From the NCBI RefSeq assembly GCF_900129405.1, contig NZ_FQVQ01000010.1, positions 50,342 to 114,341 of the forward strand: DNA of 64,000 bases, given 5' to 3'. The stretch is from Flavobacterium fontis. Its GTDB lineage: Bacteria > Bacteroidota > Bacteroidia > Flavobacteriales > Flavobacteriaceae. The translations under genes were made by a program, and so were the position numbers. This document shows positions 7,829 to 16,458 of the stretch, piece after piece (the stretch's first letter is position 1; each line of letters starts with the position of its first letter). Below the pieces are notes generated by a model, which was given only the letters and a program-made list of their open reading frames with translations, was not told the DNA's origin and ran no database searches.

Positions 7829-8452
7829 GTGTCCAAAGTATTATTACATCCCGGATATTTCCCTTCTATAAGTACATTTGTTGCCTTAGCAAAAGCTTCG
7901 CATGTAGTTTTTGAAACGGGCGATCATTTTCAAAAACAAACCCACCGCAACCGAATGTACATCTACAGTCCCAACGGATTGCAATTGTTGAATGTTCCCA
8001 TCAAACATATAAAAGAAGGACACCAAAAAATGCGCGATGTGCGTTTGGAAACCGCTTTTGATTGGCAAAAACAGCATTTTAAATCGCTAGAAGCCGCCTA
8101 CCGAACGTCGCCTTTTTTTGAATATTTTGAAGATGATTTACGACCGATTTTTGAAAAAAAACACGAATTCCTTTGGGATTTAAATTACCAAACCTTAGAA
8201 ATTGTTTCCCACTGTTTAGGTTTGGACTTCCCCTACGAAGAAACAGAGGAGTACCATAAAGAAGTGACCGATGTTTTGGATTTTCGCTATTTAATTCAAG
8301 GAAAAAAAGATCCTACCCTGATTGAACCCTACGTTCAAGTTTTTGGGGATAAACACGGTTTCTTAAACAACCTTAGTATCCTTGATTTACTCTTTAACGA
8401 AGGACGACGCGCTTTGGATTATCTGAAACGACAATCGTTAGCGGGGCTCTAA
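7829..8452 (+). CDS. WbqC-like family protein
   Basis: 207 residues, starting with GTG at 7829, two bases after the lepB stop. Residues 1-70 (HPGYFPSISTFVALAKA, ETGDHFQKQTHRNR, NVPIKH) are characteristic of the WbqC family, first noted in O-antigen clusters. The C-terminal LDLLFNEG motif is also typical. The biochemical role is unsettled. Here there is no polysaccharide cluster around it, so a direct O-antigen role cannot be read from context. Its 3' end overlaps the convergent EEP gene by 15 bp. It is probably the last gene of the parA operon. Confidence 0.88.
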   Translation: MSKVLLHPGYFPSISTFVALAKASHVVFETGDHFQKQTHRNRMYIYSPNGLQLLNVPIKHIKEGHQKMRDVRLETAFDWQKQHFKSLEAAYRTSPFFEYFEDDLRPIFEKKHEFLWDLNYQTLEIVSHCLGLDFPYEETEEYHKEVTDVLDFRYLIQGKKDPTLIEPYVQVFGDKHGFLNNLSILDLLFNEGRRALDYLKRQSLAGL

Positions 8453-9490
8453 CTTAATACGGGTTACAATTGGAAAGTGGTCGGAGTTCTTGAATTCAGG
8501 AAAATGTTGAAAGGACTTCACTTTAAAACGACGATCGGCAAAAATATAATCGATACGTGCCGGATAGTATTTAAAATTATACGTTGCGCCAAATCCTTTT
8601 CCCGCTTCTTCAAAACAATCATTCAAGTCGCCTTTGATGCCGCGATACACATACGAAAAGGCACTGTTATTCATGTCACCACAGATAATCATCGGGTAGC
8701 GGCATTCTTTTTTATGCTCCATTAATTCTTCGGCTTGAATTTGCTGCTTTTTGAATGCTTCCGAAATGCGATGCAGCACCATAGTCGATTTGCGCTTGTT
8801 GATGGAATCGACGTGCTGTTCCATCTCATTCACATCGGGTGAAATTTTGATGGATTGTAAATGCATGTTGTACACGCGCAGCGTATCCCTTCCTTTCCGA
8901 ATATCAGCGTACACCAACATATTATCCGACCCTTCAAAAGCGATTTGTCCTTCGTCAATAATCGGATACTTAGAAAAAATAGCCTGTCCCGACTTTATTT
9001 GATAACCTTGCATGAATACTGTTCGGTACTTATACACCCGCAAATCAACGCCCGCATTTTCAGAATACTCTTGCAAACACAATACATCAGGATTCATCTC
9101 ATTGATGAAACGGCGAATATCTTCTTTGACATGTGGACTGGGAAGCCATTGAAAAAGATTGAACAAGCGAACATTATAACTCATCACAACCATATCGCCT
9201 TCTTCTTTAGGTAAATCAAGGGCGGAGAATTTATAGAATTTATTGATAAAGGTAATGCCCAAAATCAACACCAATCCGGAGGCAATCATTTGCCGTTTCA
9301 TTTGAAGAAGCCAATAGACAAAAAATAGGGCATTGACAATAAGAAAGAAAGGCAAAACAAGGGTAAGTACCGATAAAAAAGGGAAAAATTTTGGCGCTAA
9401 AAACGGAAGTACATAAGCAATGAAGGTGAGTATGACCACCGTCACATTCAACCCTAACATCAGCTTATTAAATCGTGATAATTTGCGCAT
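8438..9490 (-). CDS. Membrane-anchored endonuclease/exonuclease/phosphatase (EEP) fold protein
   Basis: 350 residues. Three hydrophobic segments in the first ~90 residues anchor the protein; the rest is an EEP-fold hydrolase. Motifs in order are VMSYNVRLFN, CLQEYS (metal-binding Glu), YNMHLQS, CGDMNNS and the C-terminal SDHFPI with the catalytic Asp-His. Such proteins hydrolyse phosphodiesters of nucleic acids, lipids or inositides; the substrate cannot be told from the sequence. Its ATG overlaps the stop of the upstream rhomboid gene by one base (TAATG), so it is the last gene of the mutL-rhomboid-rhomboid operon. Confidence 0.88.
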   Translation of the reverse strand: MRKLSRFNKLMLGLNVTVVILTFIAYVLPFLAPKFFPFLSVLTLVLPFFLIVNALFFVYWLLQMKRQMIASGLVLILGITFINKFYKFSALDLPKEEGDMVVMSYNVRLFNLFQWLPSPHVKEDIRRFINEMNPDVLCLQEYSENAGVDLRVYKYRTVFMQGYQIKSGQAIFSKYPIIDEGQIAFEGSDNMLVYADIRKGRDTLRVYNMHLQSIKISPDVNEMEQHVDSINKRKSTMVLHRISEAFKKQQIQAEELMEHKKECRYPMIICGDMNNSAFSYVYRGIKGDLNDCFEEAGKGFGATYNFKYYPARIDYIFADRRFKVKSFQHFPEFKNSDHFPIVTRIKLEPR

Positions 9491-10356
9491 TATTCGTTTC
9501 CTGCTCGAAATAAAAATTCTTTTTCCGCTTGGGTTAAACTGTCATAACCCGATTGACTAATTTTATCTAAAATCTCATCAATTTGTTGTTGTTTTTTGTC
9601 TTTTAAAACCACTTTAGAGGTGGTGCTTGTTGTTTTCCGTTGCGGATTTTTGTGCACACGGGTAAACGGCGACTTCGATTTGGGTTGCCCTAAAGTAGCA
9701 AAAAAAGTAATAATTTTCGTCACCGGTTGACTTAAGTCTGTACCCGATTGCAACAACTTCATGTAGAGAACCCCAAAGGTTGCCCCCGCGAGATGTGCGA
9801 TATGTCCGCCTGTATTCGACATGGAGATTTGCAAAACGTCTAAGAGTAAAATAACCCCTGTTACATGCCATAGCTTTACGTTTCCAATCAGTAACAATCG
9901 TAACTCCATAAGCGGTTGGTAAACGGTGACCGCGGTTAAAACGGCCAAAACAGCTCCTGAAGCCCCTACAATGATGCCGTTACCGCCCAACAAAGTATAG
10001 GCAATACTGTAAGCCAATCCCGAAAACAAGAGGCTGAAGAGGTACATCCCCAAAAATTGCTTTTGGGTAAAAAAGGTTTGAAACAGTCGCCCTGCAAAAT
10101 TGAGCATGACCATATTGAAAAACAGGTGAAAAAATCCGGAATGCAAAAAACCATACGAGATTAAGGTCCATGGCTTAAACAACCAAGCGTTGAAACTCGA
10201 AGACAAGGCCAACCAATCGGGATAGGCAAAAAATCCTTCACGAAATTGGTAAAAGAAAGGAATGGCCAGAATAAAAACGCCTACATTCCAGTAAATAACC
10301 TGATTAACGATGCCGCCAATTCGGTATTGTAATTTGATATCTTCCCAGATACGCAT
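9490..10356 (-). CDS. Rhomboid family intramembrane serine protease (second of pair)
   Basis: 288 residues with about six transmembrane segments. Catalytic serine is in GASG (Ser133) and the partner histidine in HIAHLAG (His188). The oxyanion-side HxxxN of transmembrane segment 2 is FFHLFFNM. A soluble C-terminal tail of ~70 residues ends in a short conserved module (EILDKISQSGYDSL...EKEFLF) of the DUF6576 type. Rhomboids cleave substrates within the membrane. The gene lies 1 bp downstream of another rhomboid gene. The two proteins share the fold but differ in loops and tail, so they may process different substrates. Confidence 0.93.
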   Translation of the reverse strand: MRIWEDIKLQYRIGGIVNQVIYWNVGVFILAIPFFYQFREGFFAYPDWLALSSSFNAWLFKPWTLISYGFLHSGFFHLFFNMVMLNFAGRLFQTFFTQKQFLGMYLFSLLFSGLAYSIAYTLLGGNGIIVGASGAVLAVLTAVTVYQPLMELRLLLIGNVKLWHVTGVILLLDVLQISMSNTGGHIAHLAGATFGVLYMKLLQSGTDLSQPVTKIITFFATLGQPKSKSPFTRVHKNPQRKTTSTTSKVVLKDKKQQQIDEILDKISQSGYDSLTQAEKEFLFRAGNE

Positions 10357-10357
10357 A

Positions 10358-11158
10358 TTAATTCCAACGGTTTTGATTAAACTGATTTTTTCGCCACACC
10401 CACATCATGATAAATCCGAACAAGGCACCTCCAAGGTGGGCAAAATGGGCAATGCCTGTACTGTTACCGCCAAAAATGGATGTCCCGCGGTAGCCCATGA
10501 TCAAATCCAAAAGTACCAAAGCTGTGACATAATACTTTGCTTTAATGGGTACTGGAATAAACAACATCATCAATTCGGCATTGGGAAACATAAAGGCAAA
10601 AGCGACCAATAAACCATAAATAGCGCCCGAAGCTCCTACCATTGGGGTTTGGTATTCTTTTACGGCTAGCGTTAAGGTGTTGAATTGGTCTTGGGTAAAA
10701 CGGTATTTCTCCAAAAGCGTATTCACCTCACCTACAATTTTATAATCGCGATCCACAGAAAGATTGTAATTGGCATTCATCAAGAAATTGAAATCATCGG
10801 GTGCGATTTGCAAACTCGACAATTGCTGAGCAACGTCTTGGACAATAAAAAAACTAACCCCCATGTGAACCAAAGCGGCGCCCAAACCACATGAAATGTA
10901 AAAAAACAAAAACTTGGAGCTACCCCAGATACGTTCCAACATGGTGCCAAAAGAAAACAAGGCAAACATATTGAAAAACAAATGCATGAATCCGCCGTGC
11001 ATAAACATGTACGAGAAAAACTGCCACGAACGGAAGCTCTCATTTTTGAAATAATGCAAAGCAAAATAATCGGTGGCATGAACCAAAGGAATACACCCCA
11101 AAAAGAAAATAACATTGATGATTAAAAGCTGTTTAACCACAGGGGACAATTGCATCAT
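10358..11158 (-). CDS. Rhomboid family intramembrane serine protease (first of pair)
   Basis: 266 residues. Catalytic Ser177 is in MVGASGAIYG and His241 in HFAHLGGALFG; FMHLFFNM (about 57-64) is the HxxxN region. Unlike its neighbour it has a ~65-residue hydrophilic insertion (about 107-172) before the serine segment, and no C-terminal tail module. The ATG overlaps the mutL stop by 4 bp. The combination mutL-rhomboid-rhomboid-EEP appears to be one transcript from the promoter at 13065. No functional link between mismatch repair and membrane proteolysis is implied by the sequence. Confidence 0.93.
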   Translation of the reverse strand: MMQLSPVVKQLLIINVIFFLGCIPLVHATDYFALHYFKNESFRSWQFFSYMFMHGGFMHLFFNMFALFSFGTMLERIWGSSKFLFFYISCGLGAALVHMGVSFFIVQDVAQQLSSLQIAPDDFNFLMNANYNLSVDRDYKIVGEVNTLLEKYRFTQDQFNTLTLAVKEYQTPMVGASGAIYGLLVAFAFMFPNAELMMLFIPVPIKAKYYVTALVLLDLIMGYRGTSIFGGNSTGIAHFAHLGGALFGFIMMWVWRKNQFNQNRWN

Positions 11159-13020
11159 AGCGAAAATTTTTTATCGATTTCATCCACACTCATTGTGATA
11201 AAGGTGGGCTTTTGTTGAGGACTTACATTGGGATCTTTGCAGGCAAAAAGGCCGTTGACTATCATTTCTTGTTCTTTTTCCGATAAAACAACCCCTTTTT
11301 TGATCGACAAGGATCGTGCCATCGCTTTGGCCAAGGTATCGTTGGGACTAAAACTGTCGGTAAATCCTTCCTGAAACGCATGCAAAACCGTTTCAAACAC
11401 GCTAGGAATGGCTTGCGCTGTCGTATTGACAGGAATGCCACTCACCACAACCCCTTCGGTTTCCCAGCGTTCAAACTGGAATCCCACAGCCTGAAGCGCA
11501 GGTTCGAGTTCGACCAATAAATGCATTTCAACCGGTGTAAACGACAGCGACAAGGGAAACAAAAGTTGCTGACTTGCGGCTTGTTGCACCGTTATTTGCG
11601 TTAAAAACTGCTCATAAAGAATTCGTTGGTGCGCTCGGTTTTGATGAATAAACATAAGCCCCGATTTGATAGGACTTACGATATATTTTCGCTGCAACTG
11701 ATAGGTTTTGGTAACGGCAGCCTCGGGTTCTTGATCATTGAATAACGAAGGTGTGGCGCGTTCATGCGCTGATTCGGGAACATACATCGCTTCGGTATCT
11801 TGTTTTAAACCAACATACAAACTCTCCCACGAAGCCGAAGAGGGCGCTGGAGTAAACCGTTGTTGGCGAACCGATTGTTGCGTTGATGTTGATCGAACAG
11901 GAGTACTATCATCGGCAAACGGATTGTAATGCTGATCGACTTGAATGGTAGGATAAGCGGCCTCTTTATGCTGATACTCGTAGGGCGTATCCAAATTAGG
12001 ATCGCGCTCAAAATCCAAAACGGGAGCCACATTAAACTGCCCCAAACTGTGTTTGACCGCTGCCCGTAATATAGCATAAAGCGCCTGTTCATCATCGAAC
12101 TTAATTTCGGTTTTGGTAGGATGGATATTGATGTCAATGGTATGCGGAGGCACATCCAAATAGATAAAATAACTGGGTTGCATGCCTTCTTTCAACAAGC
12201 CTTCATAGGCCGACAACACGGCATGATGAAGGTAACTGCTTCGAATGTAGCGGTCGTTGACGAAAAAAAACTGCTCGCCCTTATTTTTTTTGGCAAATTC
12301 AGGTTTTCCAATAAATCCTTGAACACTCACAATTTCCGTAGTTTCTTGAACCGGAACGAGCTTTTCATTGGTTTTTCCTGCAAACAAATTCACAATGCGT
12401 TGCCGCTGATTGGAAATAGGCAGATTAAAGGTTTCGCTGCCGTTGTGGATTAGGGTAAAATGAATGCCGGGATGGGCCAAGGCAACCCGTTGGAACTCAT
12501 CCATGACATGGCGAAACTCTATGTGTTCGGACTTTAAAAAATTTCGTCGGGCGGGAATATTGAAAAACAAATTTTTAATCGCAAAGGACGTCCCTTTGGG
12601 GACTACTGCGGGATCTTGGGCAATAAACTTGCTCCCCTCGATGATGATATGAGTCCCCAACTCGTCTTCGGCTTGTCGGGTTTTCATTTCAACATGAGCA
12701 ATCGCCGCTATGGAGGCCAGGGCTTCCCCTCGAAACCCTTTGGTATGAATAGAAAATAAGTCCTCTGCATGACGAATCTTGGAGGTCGCATGGCGTTCAA
12801 AACAAAGGCGGGCGTCGGTGACATTCATACCAATGCCATTATCGACTACCTGTACCAAGGACTTACCGGCGTCTTTAACAATCAACTTAATGTCGGTTGC
12901 CTTCGCATCTACCGCATTTTCGAGCAATTCTTTTACCACAGAAGCCGGACGTTGTACCACCTCACCTGCGGCAATTTGGTTGGCAACGTGATCGGGAAGT
13001 AATTGAATTATTGACGACAT
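11155..13020 (-). CDS. mutL: DNA mismatch repair protein MutL
   Basis: 621 residues. The N-terminal GHKL ATPase is intact: ELLENAVDA (Glu31, Glu34, Asn35), VVDNGIGM (Asp60, Gly62), TKGFRGEAL and PKGTSF. A low-complexity linker spans about residues 360-440 and the C-terminal dimerisation domain follows. MutL couples mismatch recognition by MutS to strand incision. In many MutL proteins the C-terminal domain carries a DQHAx2Ex4E endonuclease motif. Here the aligned stretch HQNRAHQRILYE (459-470) lacks the aspartate and the first glutamate, so nuclease activity is doubtful. It heads the operon with the two rhomboids. Confidence 0.95.
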   Translation of the reverse strand: MSSIIQLLPDHVANQIAAGEVVQRPASVVKELLENAVDAKATDIKLIVKDAGKSLVQVVDNGIGMNVTDARLCFERHATSKIRHAEDLFSIHTKGFRGEALASIAAIAHVEMKTRQAEDELGTHIIIEGSKFIAQDPAVVPKGTSFAIKNLFFNIPARRNFLKSEHIEFRHVMDEFQRVALAHPGIHFTLIHNGSETFNLPISNQRQRIVNLFAGKTNEKLVPVQETTEIVSVQGFIGKPEFAKKNKGEQFFFVNDRYIRSSYLHHAVLSAYEGLLKEGMQPSYFIYLDVPPHTIDINIHPTKTEIKFDDEQALYAILRAAVKHSLGQFNVAPVLDFERDPNLDTPYEYQHKEAAYPTIQVDQHYNPFADDSTPVRSTSTQQSVRQQRFTPAPSSASWESLYVGLKQDTEAMYVPESAHERATPSLFNDQEPEAAVTKTYQLQRKYIVSPIKSGLMFIHQNRAHQRILYEQFLTQITVQQAASQQLLFPLSLSFTPVEMHLLVELEPALQAVGFQFERWETEGVVVSGIPVNTTAQAIPSVFETVLHAFQEGFTDSFSPNDTLAKAMARSLSIKKGVVLSEKEQEMIVNGLFACKDPNVSPQQKPTFITMSVDEIDKKFSL

Positions 13021-13064
13021 ACCATGCAGAAATTAGTAAACCTATCTTTTCAGACAAATCCACG

Positions 13065-13098
13065 CAAAGTTAGCGAAAAACTAGGGTTTAAAAAACAA
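13065..13098 (-). promoter_or_regulatory. mutL promoter, TTG-N23-TAACTTTG
   Basis: On the minus strand an exact TAACTTTG (13065-13072) is preceded by TTG (13096-13098) with a 23-bp spacer, the upper end of the accepted range. It gives a ~40-nt leader before the mutL ATG. The TTG lies in the T tract of the ribH terminator. Confidence 0.6.
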
Positions 13099-13123
13099 AA
13101 AATCCTGCCGCAGCGACAGGATT
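13091..13123 (-). terminator. Intrinsic terminator after ribH
   Basis: Read on the minus strand: stem AATCCTG / CAGGATT (13117-13123 and 13101-13107), a short inner stem, then a T-rich tract over 13091-13100. It starts 3 bp after the ribH stop. Confidence 0.8.
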
Positions 13124-13126
13124 CGA

Positions 13127-13618
13127 TTATTGTTTTGTTCGTTGCCGTAGCGCGGCCATGTGAATCGCTGTGATGGCAGCTTCGACTCCTTTATTGCCAT
13201 GCTTTCCACCACTTCGATCGATGGATTGTTGTTCGGTATTGTCGGTGAGCAAACAAAAAATAACAGGTTGAGCTCCCAAGCAATTCAAATCTTTGATGCC
13301 TTGCGTTACCCCCTCACAAACAAACTCAAAATGCATGGTTTCCCCTTTGATCACGCAACCAATCGTAATTACACAATCAACCGGTTGATCCATCATGCGT
13401 TTGGCACCGTAAATTAATTCAAAACTTCCGGGTACCTCCCAGGTCATGATGTTTTCAGGGCGAGCGCCACAATCGAGTAAGGTATGTAAAGCCCCTTGGT
13501 ATAAGCCATGGGTAATGTGTCCATTCCAGGCAGAAACAACAATCCCAAACCGAAAGTCCTTCGCGTTTGGGATTGTATTTTTATCGTATTGGGATAAGTT
13601 TTTATTTTCCGTTGCCAT
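13127..13618 (-). CDS. ribH: 6,7-dimethyl-8-ribityllumazine synthase
   Basis: 163 residues, the normal family length. Substrate-binding segments are SAWNGHIT, WEVPGSFEL (contacts the pyrimidine) and GCVIKGETMHFEFV, which carries the catalytic-site histidine, followed by GVTQGI. It condenses 5-amino-6-ribitylamino-uracil with dihydroxybutanone phosphate, the penultimate step of riboflavin synthesis, and usually forms a 60-mer or pentamer. It lies 33 bp downstream of the TPR gene on the same strand with no terminator between, so the two are probably cotranscribed. No other rib genes and no FMN riboswitch are seen. Confidence 0.96.
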   Translation of the reverse strand: MATENKNLSQYDKNTIPNAKDFRFGIVVSAWNGHITHGLYQGALHTLLDCGARPENIMTWEVPGSFELIYGAKRMMDQPVDCVITIGCVIKGETMHFEFVCEGVTQGIKDLNCLGAQPVIFCLLTDNTEQQSIDRSGGKHGNKGVEAAITAIHMAALRQRTKQ

Positions 13619-13651
13619 GCGTAATAGGGCGTACTAGATCATGAAGTGGAA

Positions 13652-14461
13652 TTACTTCACCATTCCGATTAGCGCATCGATTTGCTGTGCTTCAGGAGCG
13701 CTTTCGTACTGTTCCTTAATTTCGGTAAAGTACTTTAAGGCGTCTGCTTTTTTTCCCATTTCCACACACATAACACCAGCTTTGTATAAATAACGTGGCG
13801 TTGTGAACTCATTCGCTTTAGCACGAGCTGCTTTTTCGTAATATTCTAAAGCTTTAGCATTGTCTTTTTTCTGTGCATAGGCATCACCAATAGCTCCAAC
13901 CGCAATCGGACCGGTAAAATCGTCATTGGCTTTGTATGCTTCCAAAAATTTGATAGCATCATCGTACTTCTTCAAATTCAAATACGCGATACCTGCATAA
14001 TAGTTGGCCAAATTCCCCGAATCGGTTCCACTGTATTGACTTGCCAAATCCACAGCACTTTGCTTTCCTTCGGCACCTTTGACCACCAAGGTGAACAAAG
14101 AATCTTGTACTTTAGGATCTTGTGCATCAACAGCTGCTTGGAAATTTTGCTGGGCTACATATAAATCGTCAGTTGCTTTTTGCTCGTTAGGCTCAACAAC
14201 AAATTTCTGATACAACAAATACCCGATGGTCATCAAAGCGGCACCACCCAAGAACCCTAAAATAAATTTTTGGTTACGAGCAACCCATTCTTCGGTACGT
14301 GATGCGGTTTGGTCTAAAGCATCAAACGTACGAGCCGTTGCACTGTCCTTTTCATCAACATTGGGCACGTCTTCCAAGAACTGATTGTCCATCTTTACGT
14401 TCTCATCGCCTTCTACTTTTTCTTTGGGGGCTTTGTATCCTCTTTTATTATATGTTGCCAT
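13652..14461 (-). CDS. Tetratricopeptide-repeat membrane protein (YfgM-like architecture)
   Basis: 269 residues from the ATG at 14461 (MATYNKRGYK). A longer in-frame start at 14545 would run back through the promoter and is rejected. A charged cytoplasmic N-terminus (~70 residues) is followed by one transmembrane segment, FILGFLGGAALMTIGYLLY (about 80-98), and a C-terminal domain with at least three TPR units (AYLNLKKYDDAIKFLEAYK, AYAQKKDNAKALEYYEKA, KAGVMCVEMGKKADALKYF). The single-helix-plus-TPR layout recalls E. coli YfgM, a SecYEG/PpiD-associated protein; that functional link is only by architecture. It precedes ribH. Confidence 0.87.
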   Translation of the reverse strand: MATYNKRGYKAPKEKVEGDENVKMDNQFLEDVPNVDEKDSATARTFDALDQTASRTEEWVARNQKFILGFLGGAALMTIGYLLYQKFVVEPNEQKATDDLYVAQQNFQAAVDAQDPKVQDSLFTLVVKGAEGKQSAVDLASQYSGTDSGNLANYYAGIAYLNLKKYDDAIKFLEAYKANDDFTGPIAVGAIGDAYAQKKDNAKALEYYEKAARAKANEFTTPRYLYKAGVMCVEMGKKADALKYFTEIKEQYESAPEAQQIDALIGMVK

Positions 14462-14481
14462 GTATGTTAAATTAGTGTGCG

Positions 14482-14489
14482 CAAAAATA
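14482..14489 (-). promoter_or_regulatory. -7 element TATTTTTG for the TPR gene
   Basis: Exact TAnnTTTG on the minus strand, 20 bp before the ATG at 14461. No clear -33 TTG at the usual spacing. Confidence 0.55.
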
Positions 14490-14601
14490 TAATTTTTATT
14501 CAAATTTAAAAGCCCTTTTTTTCGATATTTTTCAATAATTTGCACCTCTTGTAAAAATCTCCTTTACGAGGCAATCGAACAGGCTAACCCTTTGTTTTGC
14601 A

Positions 14602-15681
14602 ATGTTTTTAAAACGCATTTCTTTACTAAACTATAAAAATATCGCTGAAGTAACCTATGCTTTTGACGCTAAAATCAATTGTTTTGTAGGGAAAAATGGA
14701 GTAGGCAAAACCAATGTATTGGATGCCGTGTATCACTTGGCTTACGGAAAAAGCTATTTTAATCCGTTGGCAGCGCAGAATATTCAACATGGGACCGATT
14801 TCTTTATGATTGAAGGAGAATTTGAAAAACAAGAACGCAGTGAACATATCGTTTGTAGCTTAAAAAAAGGACAGAAAAAAGTATTGAAACGGAACGGTAA
14901 ACCCTATGAAAAGTTTTCTGAACATGTGGGACTCATTCCGTTAGTCATCATTTCACCCTCGGATACGGATTTGATTGTAGAAGGAAGTGAAACCCGCCGC
15001 CGCTTCATGGATACCGTGATTTCGCAATTGGATGCTCCCTATTTGCAACAACTAATTCAGTACCAAAAAGTGGTCAGTCAACGGAATGCTTTGTTGAAGT
15101 ATTTTGCCTTGAATCATACGTTTGACCCCGAAACGCTGGCCGTATACAACCACCAATTGCATCAATTGGGCGCACCTATTTTTCAAAAACGACAAGACTT
15201 TATTGCTTCATTTGAACCCATTTTTCAAAAACACCATCACCACATTACTGGGCGTGCTGAACGGGTTGAACTTCGCTACGAAAGCGATTTGCTGGAAGCG
15301 TCCACCGAGACATTGTTGGCAAGGAATCTCCCACGCGATCGCCAGTTACAATATACAGCAACCGGCATTCACAAAGACGATTTGTCATTTTTAATAGAAG
15401 GCTATCCCATAAAAAAATACGGTTCGCAAGGCCAACAAAAATCGTTTTTAATCGCCTTAAAATTGGCGCAATTTGAATTTGTAAAAAAACAAAGCGGTGA
15501 AAAACCCATTCTCCTTTTTGATGATATTTTTGATAAATTGGACGAAAATCGGGTGCAGCAAATTATAGCCTTGGTGCAACAAGAAGAGTTTGGCCAACTT
15601 TTTATCTCCGATACCCATCCTGAACGCACGGAGCAATTGGTAAAAAACACCCAACAATCGTATAAATTATTTCATTTGTAA
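14602..15681 (+). CDS. recF: DNA replication/repair protein RecF
   Basis: 359 residues. An ABC-type SMC-like ATPase: Walker A GKNGVGKT (about residues 30-37), a signature region around [10 protein letters not shown], and Walker [12 protein letters not shown] near residue 310. RecF, with RecO and RecR, loads RecA at ssDNA gaps. The gene is divergent from the TPR gene, with 140 bp between. Unlike in many bacteria, it is not next to dnaA, dnaN or gyrB. No strong promoter match was found in front of it. Confidence 0.96.
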   Translation: MFLKRISLLNYKNIAEVTYAFDAKINCFVGKNGVGKTNVLDAVYHLAYGKSYFNPLAAQNIQHGTDFFMIEGEFEKQERSEHIVCSLKKGQKKVLKRNGKPYEKFSEHVGLIPLVIISPSDTDLIVEGSETRRRFMDTVISQLDAPYLQQLIQYQKVVSQRNALLKYFALNHTFDPETLAVYNHQLHQLGAPIFQKRQDFIASFEPIFQKHHHHITGRAERVELRYESDLLEASTETLLARNLPRDRQLQYTATGIHKDDLSFLIEGYPIKKYGSQGQQKSFLIALKLAQFEFVKKQSGEKPILLFDDIFDKLDENRVQQIIALVQQEEFGQLFISDTHPERTEQLVKNTQQSYKLFHL

Positions 15682-15707
15682 CAAAGCTTACAGAATGGCT
15701 ATCTTTA
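15676..15707 (+). promoter_or_regulatory. Promoter TTG-N21-TATCTTTA for the rhodanese-thioredoxin gene
   Basis: TTG at 15676-15678, 21-bp spacer, TATCTTTA at 15700-15707 (one mismatch from TAnnTTTG), 28 bp before the ATG at 15736. The TTG overlaps the recF stop region. Confidence 0.6.
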
Positions 15708-15735
15708 CCCTATTATTTTCGCAAAAAAATAACCG

Positions 15736-16458
15736 ATGAAAAAAATTACTTTAGTGTTGTTATCCCTAGTGATGCTAACGGCCAGTTGCCAAAAAAAAGC
15801 AACCGAATCAACCGAAAAAAATGCTGAGAGTCGCTATGAAACATTAGACGCACAAGCCTTTGCAACAGCTATAAAAAACCAAGCTGAAGCTCAAATTATT
15901 GATGTACGAACACCCGAAGAATTTGCGGCTGGCCATCTTGACAAAGCGAAAAATTTGAATTGGAATGCCGCTGAGGAATTTGAAAAAGGGGTAGCACAAC
16001 TCGATCGATCAAAACCTGTCTATGTGTATTGTTTGGCGGGAAGTCGTAGCACTGCGGCTGCCAAAAAACTACAAGAAATGGGATTCACAACCATTTATGA
16101 ACTGGAAGGAGGCTATCAAAAATGGCGTGCTGCCGGGTTGGCTAATGCTTCGGCTGCGGGAGGAATGACCCAAAGCGATTTTGAAAAGCTTTTGAATACC
16201 GACAAAAAAGTACTGGTCGATTTCTACACAACATGGTGCGGCCCCTGTAAAAAATTGAAACCAACGCTGGATAAAATTGCTACCGAAATGAGCGACAAAG
16301 TGGTTGTGGTTCGCATTGATGCTGAAGAAAACCTCGCATTGGCAGAAGCCCTTAAAGTAGAAGGATATCCCACGCTGATGGTGTATGAAAACAAAAAACA
16401 AGTGTGGCGTTATTTGGGCTACCTTTCGGAAGAAGAACTCAAAAAACAATTGCAATGA
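15736..16458 (+). CDS. Lipoprotein with fused rhodanese and thioredoxin domains
   Basis: 240 residues. A lipoprotein signal peptide ends in LTASC, so Cys18 would be lipidated. A rhodanese domain spans about 35-135, with its active loop CLAGSRS (Cys99). A thioredoxin domain spans about 145-240, with the redox motif WCGPC (167-171) and a cis-proline region EGYPTLMV. Anchored in the periplasm, it could couple persulfide transfer to disulfide reduction. That coupling is inference from the fusion; no substrate is evident. The ATG of the DUF2461 gene overlaps its stop (ATGA), so the two are translated together. Confidence 0.92.
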   Translation: MKKITLVLLSLVMLTASCQKKATESTEKNAESRYETLDAQAFATAIKNQAEAQIIDVRTPEEFAAGHLDKAKNLNWNAAEEFEKGVAQLDRSKPVYVYCLAGSRSTAAAKKLQEMGFTTIYELEGGYQKWRAAGLANASAAGGMTQSDFEKLLNTDKKVLVDFYTTWCGPCKKLKPTLDKIATEMSDKVVVVRIDAEENLALAEALKVEGYPTLMVYENKKQVWRYLGYLSEEELKKQLQ

